NCBI GenBank assembly: GCA_033439295.1
Contig: JAVTLE010000005.1
Span: 1,786,501 to 1,850,500, forward strand
Source of the DNA: Deuterostichococcus epilithicus
Taxonomy: Eukaryota; Chlorophyta; Trebouxiophyceae; Prasiolales; Stichococcaceae
DNA: 64,000 nt
Direction: 5' to 3'
Shown: in pieces, positions 1 to 9,988 of the stretch
How positions within the stretch are numbered: position 1 is the first letter of the stretch
Layout of the letters: every line of letters starts with the position of its first letter
Notes under the pieces: model-generated
Databases searched by the model: none
Told to the model about the DNA's origin: nothing
The model's input: the letters and a program-made list of their open reading frames with translations, nothing else
Position numbers and translations under genes: made by a program

Positions 1-17
1 TCTGTCATATAATGCAG

Positions 18-943
18 GACCATTATTGCTTGTGGGTTTTGAACACCGTGGGGCTGCTCAACTACAAGGCCTTCCTGCTGTTTCTGGGGTACACCGCCCT
101 GGCTGCACTGCTCGCGACGGGCCTGCTGCTGCGCTCCTTCATCGCCTTCTTCGCAGAGGGCGACATTGAGGACGTCGCCAGGTCAGCAAGGCTGTCTTGC
201 TGTTCGTGCAATCGTTCCGATTCGATTCCAGACCCAAGCACAATGGCGCCTTTCTGCCAGTCGTTGTCACTGGTACGGGAGGGGGCGCAGTCCGACTGCT
301 GCGTCAGTTGATGTCGAGCAGTGTCGGAAAGGCTCTGAAGCATCCATGCCTGTGCAGGGCCATCATCTTGTTCGTGGCTTTTGTTTTGGACGCGGCGTTC
401 TCCCTCAGCCTGTGCGGCTTCCTGATCATGCACGGCCGCATGGTAGCACAGGTGCCATAATTTCGCTATTCTTTCGCATTATATTCAGCCATGTCTGAGT
501 AATTGCACGTTGTTCAAAATTTCTGGGCCATCTGTTTTGTCACGCCGGATGGACGCTCTGGAACTTTGAAACGCCGCGTGTGTTCGATCAGAATCGCACG
601 ACAATTGAGGCGTTCGAGAAGGTGTTCGTGTCACCCTGGCCATATGACAAAGGCTGGCGGCGAAACTTCGAGGAGGTGCACCTGCTCAGATTGTAATGTA
701 TCGAGCCTCGCTGGGTGCGGAGGCAGAACATGACTTTGCGGCGCAGATCTCAGCTCCCCGGCCGCAACCCACCCGCCGCTGCGCTTGATGACGTGCCCGG
801 TGCCCGTGCAGGTTTTTGGCGTGGACCGGCGAAGGTGGTGGCTGCCAACACATACGAAGCAGCAGACGCAGCTCATGCTGGATCAGGCATTGTCTCCAGT
901 TGACGTGGAGGAGCAGCACTTGCAGCCCATGGGTCAGCAATGA
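18..943 (+). CDS. DHHC-family protein S-acyltransferase (palmitoyltransferase), 3' part only
   Basis: The gene enters from the left edge; only the last four exons are visible (18-181, 358-451, 592-675, 812-943). Family members are multi-pass membrane enzymes that transfer palmitate to cysteines. The first visible exon opens on the catalytic core, DHYCLWVLNTVGLLNYKAF, matching the usual DHHCxWxxNCxGxxNxxxF, followed by a hydrophobic segment; exon 2 encodes another (LFVAFVLDAAFSLSLCGFL). Downstream come NRTTIEAFEK and PYDKGWRRNFEEVFG, matching the conserved TTxE motif and the post-core GxxxNxxxVFG segment. Phases agree across all three introns and the frame ends at TGA 941-943. Two departures are visible: DHYC replaces DHHC (as in yeast Akr1), and the usual Cys of NCVG is Thr. 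The N-terminal part lies outside the window, so the subfamily is undecided. Confidence 0.85.
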
Positions 944-1510
944 GTTGCATGGGTCAGCAACGATAGTTGCCCCGCCGACTGTGGAACTGGTTGCTGACGA
1001 AGGAGAAGGTTTCTGATTGTTTCATGCTGTGTATATACATGGTGAAAAGCAGGCTTTGACTGAACAAGATTACCGAAGTCATTGCTACGTGTAGAATTAG
1101 CTCACAAACTCAGATCAGAGTAATGACGGCTGGCTGGTCAGACAGCCCAGCAGTTTGCCGCCATAACATTTCAGGTGTCCCGTTTCTTCAAGAGACGCTT
1201 CTAGTCCTACACAAGTTCCTCTGAATAAAAGGATGGAGAAAATTGGCGGTACCTAAGTTTCGTCTGTCGCTCGCTACACTGACACTGACCTTTCGTCACC
1301 AAGCCGACGGGACCGCCGCTGCTGCATTGCAACCTCGGAAGCCTCACAAAGTCTTGCGTCGTCACGCTCAGCGCGGCTTCTGGATTAAGATGATAGAGCT
1401 GTAGGGCTGCACGCCATATGTGGGGGTGGTGATGCCGCTGTTGCCGCCTGCAGTGTCACATGACAAGCCGGGTCACCACAGCTTGATGCAGCTTTGCCCG
1501 CCAACCCAAA
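944..1510. other. Convergent intergenic region, palmitoyltransferase / ISA3
   Basis: Holds the 3' ends of two converging genes. No open frame with family signature and no structured RNA was seen. The only oddity is a 13-bp direct repeat (catgggtcagcaa, around 928-960) straddling the palmitoyltransferase stop codon. Confidence 0.6.
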
Positions 1511-4500
1511 TCAATCCATCAAGAGGTTGTCATCCTTGAGTGCAAGACTTGTGCAGAGGCTTGGATTATATTGACGCAAAGCCCGTGAACAATCGGTACC
1601 GGGTGTGAAGTCCTTGGGCGCTGCCAGGGCGGTGTCCACAAGGCGGGCCCACTGGCTGCCCTCCGGCGGCGGCGGTAGCGCAGCTTGCACCTCGAAGTGA
1701 TGCGAATTCAGCGCCACGTACACGTCGCCGCCGCCCTGGCCGCTGGATGCAGAAGAGGAGGCAGAAAGGGGGCTCAGTGCACGGCAATCACCGCCTTCTC
1801 TTACAGGCGAGCCACTCGGAATGTGGCTACACCCTTTCAGAAGGCAACCATTAGCAGGCTGACGCTGGGATTCCCGGGCATCGCCAAGCCGGTGTACACG
1901 CAGAGCTCTGTCGAAACAGCGGCATGGGCATTGCTGGCTGGAGTGTGGAGCGCCATAGCAGGGGGAGGAGGCAGCAACGGGTGACGTCCTACTTTCAGGT
2001 CTGACAATGGGCGGCAGGCGCACCGGTCGTGCAGGGAGAAGGCGAGGAAGCGCGACTCGTCGTCGTCCCAGTTGTCCTCCCACCAGGTGATGTCATCACC
2101 GCCCATGAAGGTGTCGCGCCCCAGCAGCGGGCACTCCCGCCGCCACTTGAGCATGTTGCTGCGGCAGCACCGGGTCGCGGCTCGTGTCAGCCCCGGGGGA
2201 ATGGCGCGCTTCGATGCAGCAGACGATTGAGCAGGGACGGCAGGCTGCGGCCGCTGCCCTCTGACGACCAGGTGACCAAGGTGAGATAGGATGTCAATTG
2301 CTACAGCGGGCATTGTCACACACTATCGTTGCATCAGACAGCTGTTGGGGCTGAGGCATGCAGGAAGACCATGCCTGTAGAAGCGGAAGTAGGAGTCGCG
2401 CTGCGCCTCCAATGCGTCCCAGTCGAACCACGTCATCTCGTTGTCGTGGCCGTACCAGTTGTTGTTGCCGGTGCGCGTCGCGGCGTACTCGTCGCCTGAC
2501 AAGATTGGCACCATTGTACTTGCAAGACAGCCACAGGAGGGTTCACAAGGGGGTTGTCGACGCGGCTGGTTGCCGCCGCGACAGCTGAGCACAGGGAGCA
2601 AGAAGATCCCGAAGGACCAGGGGGAGAGCTCCATCAGAGACATGATATGTACCGAACATGGGTTGTGTATCAAAGGGGCCGGCGCACCGGCCAGGATCAT
2701 GGGCGTGCCCTGGGACACCAGGAGCGCCACCATGAAGTTGCGCATCTGCTTGCCGCGCAGCCACTGCACATGCGGGTCGTCTGTTGCGCCCTCCACGCCG
2801 CTGCGGCATTGCACAACGAATGAGGCGTCAGGAGGTCACGAATGGTCACCGCGCAGGGATCATGCCGGACACTCTGGAGTCCTGAAGAGGTCGACTTTCC
2901 TGAAGAGGTCGACTACATGTGTGCTGCACGCCAAAGCACAACTGCGGATGTGCTTCGCAAGCAGGCCTTCAGTAGCATCTGGAATCGGGGGTACATGCTG
3001 ATGCACAGCCGACGCAGCCGACCGGCTGGCATTGTGGCGGCCAGCGGCACCGAGCAGCAATGCACAGCTCTCGAGGCGAGGCAGGAATGTGCAGGGCGCA
3101 GTGACAAAGCCATCAACCAACCAGGGGAGAATGTCAATATAAGGCGCGCCAGTTCCAAGAGAAGTTGTCATTGGTGCCGTCGTTGTTGCTCTCGCCGTTG
3201 GCATCGTTGTGCTTCACGTTGTAGGCCACCAGGTCGTGCAGCGTGAAGCCATCGTGCGCCACAATGAAATTGATGCACTGGTCCGGCCGCCTGCGCCGGC
3301 GCACCCCGCAGGCGGTCAGCAACCTGCGCTGCTTCGCCGAAGCAACCCCGCGCCGACTGCCTGCTCGCCGATGGCCGCACTGAGTGTCGCGGGATGTCAT
3401 CTGACCCCTAGCTGCTGCAGGCAGCTGGTGCGGAGCGTGCAACAGCGGGCCGGTGCGGCGCTGCAGCGCGATGTGAGGCGGCAGTACTGGCAATGCCTGT
3501 GGCGGCACCTGTTGTTGGTCTGGTACAGGTCAGCGGAGCCAGCGATGCGGGTGGCAACAGCTTTCTTCATGCCCCCGTCGCCTTTCACAAACCGCCTGCA
3601 CCAAGGGGGCGCACACACTCAGCAGCTCAGCAAGGATGCAATCGTCTGCGGATTGCAGCCGCAAAGAAGCATCGTCACGGGGTGCACGGGTCGGGGGCAA
3701 GCCGCTCGGCTCAGCACAGCAGCGAATGGCAGGAAAGCGGAAAGGCAACAGGAAAGGGAGGGTGGACTTTTCACAAATCACGGATATGCAAGCAAACGCC
3801 AGGGAACTGATGTGTTGCTGCGCAGTCTGCTGCGCAGGTCTTACGGACTGGAGTCGTACCGCAGGTCGTCACGAAACTTGCCGTTCCACTCGCCCCACAC
3901 GTCCCAGTTGGGGAAGGTGCCCACCTGGTACATGCCGCAGTCCCACGGCTCCGCCAGCAGGTGCACCTGCGTGTAGCGGCAGGTCGAAAGCAATGGTCAG
4001 CCCGCCCCCGTCTCTCCAGCACCATTGTGTCCCTGCCAGCACAATCCCGGCACCCTCCTAGCACCCTCCCAGCTCCAGCGCTGTTTCGGCTGCAGCTGCC
4101 CGCGCAAGCTCCTGGTGCAGACTTACAGAATGCACAGCGTCGGGCACTGGAGCGTGCAACCAAATGAACCCGGCAATACCTTGCTTGATCATGCGTGCTG
4201 GACTTGAGAGAGAGGCACCTGGCTGAGGATGGGGTCCTTGGCAATGGCGCGCACAATGGGCGGCGCCTCCAGCGGCTGCCCCTTGCCGTCGCGGCACATC
4301 ACCGACGCCAGGTCGAACCGAAAACCATCAACGTGGTACTCCTCCACCCACCTGAAGGAGGGTGTTCAAGGCTGAGCACATCGCCTCATCTGGCAGGCGG
4401 GGCACGGCGGTCGGCGTCAGGGTTAGGGCTGCATCGCGCTGCATGTGCACCAACAGCAACCAGGGTGAACGCTCGGCAGGGTGGATGCTCGGATGACAGC

Positions 4501-7240
4501 TGCTCAGCAGGAGTCCTTCAGGACAAAGCTGGCTCGGCCGAACTCGCACCATCAGGACCTGCAGGCATGGCTCAGAAGCATGCAGGGCAGGCTTGCGCGT
4601 CCAGAGGAGGGCGCGTCCCCGGCCGTGCTCACATGCGGAGGGAGTCCATGATGAGGCGCTGCATGACTGGGTGGTTGGCGTTGGTGGTGTTGCCGCAGCC
4701 GCTGTAGTTGAGCAGCTGCACATACTGCTCCGTGTCCGTCATGTAGTATGTCGGCTGGTCCAGCCCCCGGAACGAGGTCACGTATGGGTCGTCGTCGCCG
4801 CCTGTGCAGGGAGGAGGAGCAGCACACCTCGGGCACGATGACGCAGTGGGCGCTCGGGGCTGCAGCGCCAGGGGCTGCAGCTGTGCAGGACTGCAAACAA
4901 TGCAAGCTCGGAGCGCGGTCGCACAGGGGAAGTCTTAGCACCGAGCCTGTTCATCAGGAGCACGCAGCCATGAACCGCGGACGTACACCGCTCCGTGCAA
5001 AGTCCCTGGCTGTGCCTTCCCAGGACAGAGGTCTGCACCAGATCGAGTGTGGCATGCAGCGTTGGCGAACCATGCATTGAGGGCCAGCGATGGCGCACCC
5101 TCGTTGGTGTGGTTGTACACGACGTCCAGGATGACCTGGATGCCCGCTGCGTGCAGAGCCTTGACCAACTGCTTGAACTCCCCGGCGGCGGCAAAGGTGC
5201 CGCCGCCGTCTGCCGCGAAGCGTGCCATCGGCGCGAAGAAGTTGATGTGCGAGTAGCCCCAGACGTTGACCATGTGGTCCTGTGACGGCAGCACAATATC
5301 AGAGTCAGACCCTTCAGGCGCAGTGACTGCCCGAGTTACAAGTGGTGCCAGCATCTGCTGTGCTTCCAGCAGCAGCAGGTGGCATGGACCTAGGCTTGCT
5401 GTCATGCCTATACGTCCAAAAGGCTCCGAGATGCTCGATCATGTTTGAGCGCAGCTTCATGTTTGCACAGCAGCCCGTCGGCAGCCATTCAGAGGCTCAC
5501 CCGGGGGTTGGGCGAGCGCTGGAACTCCAGCTCGTCGTACTCGAAGACAGGCAGGATCTCAACCGCGGTCACGCCCAGCTCCACCAGGTGCGGGATCTGA
5601 ATCAAACAATGCAACAACAACGAGAAACTGTTCATCGGAGGGCAGACATATGAGCCAGCATTCGACTGACAAAGTGCAATCATGACAAAGAGTGGCACCG
5701 AGCGCAGCAGGCCCACTCGGATCAGAGGCGCAGACCGACAATGTCCACCAGCCAGGCGCATCCGAGCTGGTCGTGGCATCGATGCCTGCATCGTCGCCCG
5801 CCTGCTCACAAGATCCGCACCTTCTCCAGGAAGCCGAGGAAGGTGCCCTGCTTGCCGTCGCCGACAGCGCTGTTGGGGTGCGCCGTGAAGGTGCGCAGCG
5901 GCACCTCGTACACTATCAGCTCCCCCGCGCCCACCTGCGCAGCGGTTGCGATAGCAAATTAGTTCCAAGCCCCGCAGTCATTGCGGACCTTGCACCAGGG
6001 ATTTGCGGCATTGGCTGTACACGGCAGAGGCTGTAGCTTGCCCTTGTGTGGCAACCAGTGCATGGGTGAGGTCCGCAGGGCAGGGTGCAGGATGGTTTGC
6101 AGCGCACCTGCGGCCGCTGGTAGCCCTTGCCCCACTCAAAGGGCTCCGCTGTGAAGTCGTATGTCCCGTAGAACTGGCTGCCCAGCTGCAGCACATATTC
6201 TCCCTCCAGTCTGGTTGCTACCTCTGAGTATTCAATTCGCGCCAGTCTCTGACAGCTTGAATCCAGCAAACCCAGCCCGAAACGACAACAGACGCCACCG
6301 CTTGTCTCCAAGCTGGACTGTCCGTGCCTGGGGCCGGACGTTAACAGAGCAGCTGGCTGTGTAGCCCATCTCCTCACCTCGGGTTTGTACTGCTCAGCAT
6401 CGTCTCGAGTGGCCCACCGCTTTCGGCTTGAGACATGCTTTGCATATGGGTCCAGGAGCAGCCGGTCTGGGCTCCACCTGTTGCGATGCACACACACACA
6501 CACACACACACCATTGGACTCTGCGTGCTAAGAACCATTGCGCTTAATCGTGCGACAGGAGCTTTCATCAATGCAGCTCTGCCCGGGTGATGTCGCCGAG
6601 ACAACCGCTGCCGCGGCTGCTAACTACAGCTCGGCTGCTGTCGAAGGGAGGTTTCAGGATCGCCCTCGGCTTGCTGCGAGGACTGAAAGCTCCCCGACAC
6701 GACCACATCCTGGGCCACAGCCCAGCCACATCCATAGTCACCTGTAGCCGGTGTCCCAGCCACCGGGCCCGTCAACCCGGTACGCATACAGCACGCCCTT
6801 CTTGGGCAGCCCCTTCACCAGCGCTGTCCACACGCCGTCAAGCTTGTGCATCGGCACCTCGCCCAACGGCTCGCCGGCCTCGTCGAACAGGCAAAGCTGC
6901 GCGGAGGAGGCCGCCGGTGCGTACACCGCAAAGTTGACGCCGGCGCCGGCGTCGGATGCGCCCAACGGCTCCGCCTGGCCTGGGGGTATGCATATGCGGA
7001 AGGTATGCACATGCGGAAGTCCCAGCACACACGAAGGCCGTGCACGCCTCCAAGGTCGCGCCTTGCACATCTTTGTCTTTGTCACAGGAAAGCATGCAGA
7101 GCAATTCCCGTGGCACATTGCTGTCTCCCACCTTGCTCAGATCCTAAGGCTGCCTTTGTAGCCTCCTCTGCCGGCGAGGCGACTGCGTGCGGGACGGCTG
7201 GACCGCGGGCGGCAGTCACACCTGGGCTCGAGCGTGCCAT
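1511..7240 (-). CDS. ISA3: Isoamylase-type starch debranching enzyme, ISA3 class
   Basis: Hydrolyses alpha-1,6 branch points; plant ISA3 acts mainly in plastid starch breakdown. Sixteen exons chain in phase to 723 aa: 7240-7132, 6979-6742, 6477-6378, 6203-6108, 5934-5821, 5596-5501, 5279-5099, 4801-4633, 4351-4219, 3966-3860, 3595-3509, 3290-3150, 2800-2688, 2495-2375, 2158-2024, 1742-1511. An Ala/Ser-rich N-terminus (possible transit peptide) leads into a CBM48-like region (GVNFAVYAP), then the GH13 barrel: [17 protein letters not shown] (nucleophile Asp), AEPWDCG (acid/base Glu) and [10 protein letters not shown] (third carboxylate). C-terminal segments [20 protein letters not shown] and [11 protein letters not shown] match ISA3 rather than ISA1 or ISA2. 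Two introns need GC donors (after 3150 and 2375). The start (ATG 7240) is the first in-frame ATG of exon 1; this exon is the least certain. Confidence 0.93.
2880..2914. repeat. 17-bp tandem duplication in an ISA3 intron
   Basis: The 17-mer tcctgaagaggtcgact occurs at 2880-2896 and again at 2898-2914 with a single base between copies. It lies inside the intron between ISA3 exons 3290-3150 and 2800-2688. Confidence 0.9.
6489..6511. repeat. (CA)n microsatellite in ISA3 intron 2
   Basis: An uninterrupted CA run of about 11.5 units. It sits just upstream, in transcript sense, of the acceptor for the exon starting at 6477, so on the mRNA strand it is a TG run near the 3' splice site. Confidence 0.95.
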
Positions 7241-7924
7241 GGTGTGTGCGGTGGCAATCTGTCGGACGACGCTCAGCGCAGCCGCCTGCGGCAGCCAATA
7301 AACTCTATGTCTTGCTCACGCTTTCTTGGCGATGTTGCTGCATGTCAAGCACCGGGATTGAGAGGATTTCTGGATCTTTTGCACACTACACCTGGTTCCT
7401 GGGCAGCTGAGATGCGAATGATGCGGTGCAAGGACGTCTCCGCTCGTGCGAGATGCCCACGGCGGTGCTCGAGGCGTGGCAGGGAGCCTGGCTGCCCATG
7501 CTCGAGTGCCGCAGACACCACGCAGCTGGTGCTGAGATGCAAATCGCAGGTGCAGGATGCCAATTGCAAATGCCTGACTGATCTGTGAGGTGTTTCTTCG
7601 ATTGCGGTCCTACGAGCTCACGTCTCAAATACTCAAACGCTTGTATCGAGGGATGCTGACAGTAAAACAAGTTGTGTGGAGGTTCTGTCGCCGACGCGAA
7701 AAAGTATTCAACAAATTCCGCTCGAAACGGACGGTACGGGTGAACTGAAAGCGGCGTCACGTACGCAGAGAGCGATTTGCTGTCCACCTGCAAATCAAAG
7801 TACGTGTCGTGACGACTTTACCTGTACTCAATACCCACGTCTTACAGCTTCAAAGTCCGAGCGATCCCGCAACCAATCGTCCAGCGCGATCTAAATTTTG
7901 CAGACGGGTGCAACCCAAGTGATC
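7241..7924. promoter_or_regulatory. Divergent promoter region, ISA3 / phosphoserine phosphatase
   Basis: 684 bp between two oppositely oriented start codons (7240 minus, 7925 plus). It must hold both 5' UTRs and both promoters. A TTTATT element lies about 40 bp upstream of the proposed ISA3 ATG. No other element was recognised, and no open frame here resembles a protein. Confidence 0.5.
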
Positions 7925-9853
7925 ATGCCATTTGCTGGCTCCCTGCATGGGTGTCTCGCGTTGCACGCTCGCCCGCTGAGCAGCCAGAGCTCGGCTGGCA
8001 TCAAGCTCATGCCACATCATGGCGTGCGCCGGCGCACGGCAGCTGCAGCCGCTCAGCCGGCAGCACTTGCAGGTACCTGCATGGCGGTCACCTGCATGGC
8101 GGCTACCTGCGTGACTTCGTCGAACGGAAACCCAGCTCGATGGAAGGTCTGTTGAGTAATTTCACATCTGATGTTCAGGTGCCCGTCTGGAGCCCTCTGA
8201 AGCTGTCCTGCGGACGCTCAGAGGCGCCGAGGTGCGAAGCGTCTCAGACGATGATCACTGCCTTTCAACGGGGTTCCTGCCGGTTATGAAGATACATCAC
8301 ACCGCTGTGGCGCCCTGCAGGCCGTCGCCTTTGATGTCGACAGCACGCTGTAAGTCCATGCCGCCCTTGATTTGCCGCGCTGCAATGCATGATGTACTGC
8401 TCATGGCAGGCTATACCGTCTGCGTTCTCTTTTTCAGAATATTGCTCACGTGCAGGTGTGAGGACGAATCCATCGACGAGCTCGCAGCATATATTGGGGC
8501 GGGCGAGGCTGTGGCAGCCCTGACCAAAAGGTGCTCATCTGGCAGTGCTGCTGCGTTTGATGCATGCTGCGATACGCTCTGATCTCCTCAGGTGCTCTAA
8601 AACCAACTGCGTGTAGCCTGCTGAGCTATCACACAATTTCGCATCCGCATGTGTGTTCGTAAGTCACACCTGGCCTGTGTCGTCGCCGCAGTGCCATGGG
8701 TGGCTCTATGAGCTTCCAGGAGGCGCTGCAGGCGCGGCTGGATCTCATGAATGTGTCGCGGGAAACCGTGGAGGCCTTCCTGCTTGATCACCCGCCGCGG
8801 CTAAGCAAAGGCGCGTGCCGGTCACGCTCCGCAAGATCACAGGCAGCATAAATGTCTCGTAGCAGTGAGGCGCAGAGAGGCATGGGATGCAAATTGGCAG
8901 CGCTGGGATGCGGGCTCAAGAATGTTTTTGTCCAACTGCTGCGGCGTGTCAGGATCTGCCAGAGGTTACAAAGCGTTTTTGCCACCTTGCAGGCATTCCG
9001 GAGCTGGTGAAGCGGCTGCAGGAGCTGCGGAAGCAGGTGTTCCTAGTATCGGGCGGCTTCCGGCCAATCATCAATCCCATCGCCGGCATGCTGGGCATTC
9101 CCCTCGAGCACGTGTATGCCAACACCATCCTGTACCAGGTGCTTGAGCCTGCATTGGGCTTGTAGTCCTTCGGCCCGTAAGCCCGAACAGCAGACTACCT
9201 GGACTTGTGGGGCATTGCACCTGTTGATATGCAAACGCCTGGCAGATGACATGTATGATGCCTCACTGCATCCGTCCAGGCTTATAGTTCTGGTCTGACT
9301 GGTGAAGCGATGTGCAGGATGACGGCAGCTACGCGGGCTTTGATGCCGAGGAGTTCACCTCGAAGAGTGGCGGCAAGGCTGCCGCCGTGCGGCATATCAA
9401 GGTGCACTGCATAGGGCAGCGCAATGCAGGCGCAGCACTTCCGGATGACGGTCTTGGATTCTGATGCATTCTGCTGCGCCAGCAAGTGAAAGCAATCCAT
9501 GCAATTGACACCCTGAAGATATTCAGGAGTTTGTATGTGGGCCTGCTTGCAGGCTGAACATGGCTTGAAGTCAATGGTGATGATCGGCGACGGCGCGACA
9601 GATCTCGAAGCACGGCAACCTGGCGGCGCGGACCTCTTCATTGGGTACGGACCAATAGCCCACCATGCAGCAACGCACGCCTTTGATCCAACTTGCATGT
9701 CGGAGATGTTCGCAGTGCAGATGTATGCCGCTGACTACCGGCCTGTGCTGCAGGTACGGCGGCACAGTGGCGCGGGAAAACGTGGCAGCAGGAGCCGATT
9801 GGTTCGTGTACGACATCCATGCGGTGTTGGATGCCCTCGAACAGGCATCGTGA
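7925..9853 (+). CDS. PSP: Phosphoserine phosphatase (HAD superfamily), plastid-type
   Basis: Catalyses the last step of the phosphorylated serine pathway (3-phosphoserine to serine), plastidial in plants. Nine exons chain in phase to 281 aa: 7925-8072, 8179-8231, 8321-8349, 8456-8530, 8692-8810, 8993-9138, 9318-9401, 9553-9644, 9754-9853. Exon 1 encodes an Ala/Arg/Ser-rich transit-like leader. All HAD motifs are present: FDVDSTL (nucleophile and general-acid Asp), SGGF, the Lys of SKSGGK, and GDGATDLEA. The substrate cap is recognisable in SIDELAAYIGAG and AMGGSMSFQEALQARL. Exon 3 is only 29 nt and contains the nucleophile. The intron after 8810 has a GC donor. ATG 7925 is the first ATG of the frame. 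A tandem acctgcatggcggt-like repeat lies in intron 1 near 8073-8110. Confidence 0.95.
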
Positions 9854-9903
9854 GGGGATGAAGATGCTCGGCAATTTGTTACTCTGCTGGGTCTGGTTCC
9901 TCT

Positions 9904-9908
9904 TGTAA
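9904..9908 (+). terminator. TGTAA polyadenylation signal, phosphoserine phosphatase
   Basis: TGTAA, the usual chlorophyte polyadenylation motif, occurs 51 nt after the PSP stop codon, inside the short convergent spacer to BOP1. Confidence 0.6.
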
Positions 9909-9936
9909 GCCTGAGCCTGGAATCTTGCAGGATTCC

Positions 9937-9941
9937 TTACA
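9937..9941 (-). terminator. TGTAA polyadenylation signal, BOP1
   Basis: Minus-strand TGTAA (TTACA on plus), 48 nt after the BOP1 stop codon at 9989. The two opposed signals are 28 bp apart, so the two 3' UTRs probably overlap. Confidence 0.6.
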
Positions 9942-9988
9942 CTGATCTTCTGACTGAAACTAACTCGGAAACCGTGATTGGACCACAA

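Noticed and set aside
928-962. Direct repeat catgggtcagcaa at the palmitoyltransferase stop as a regulatory element or insertion footprint
   Set aside because: Only two short copies, no flanking structure; probably replication slippage.
8071-8112. Tandem acctgcatggcggt units in PSP intron 1 as a regulatory array
   Set aside because: Only two to three imperfect copies; simple slippage is enough.
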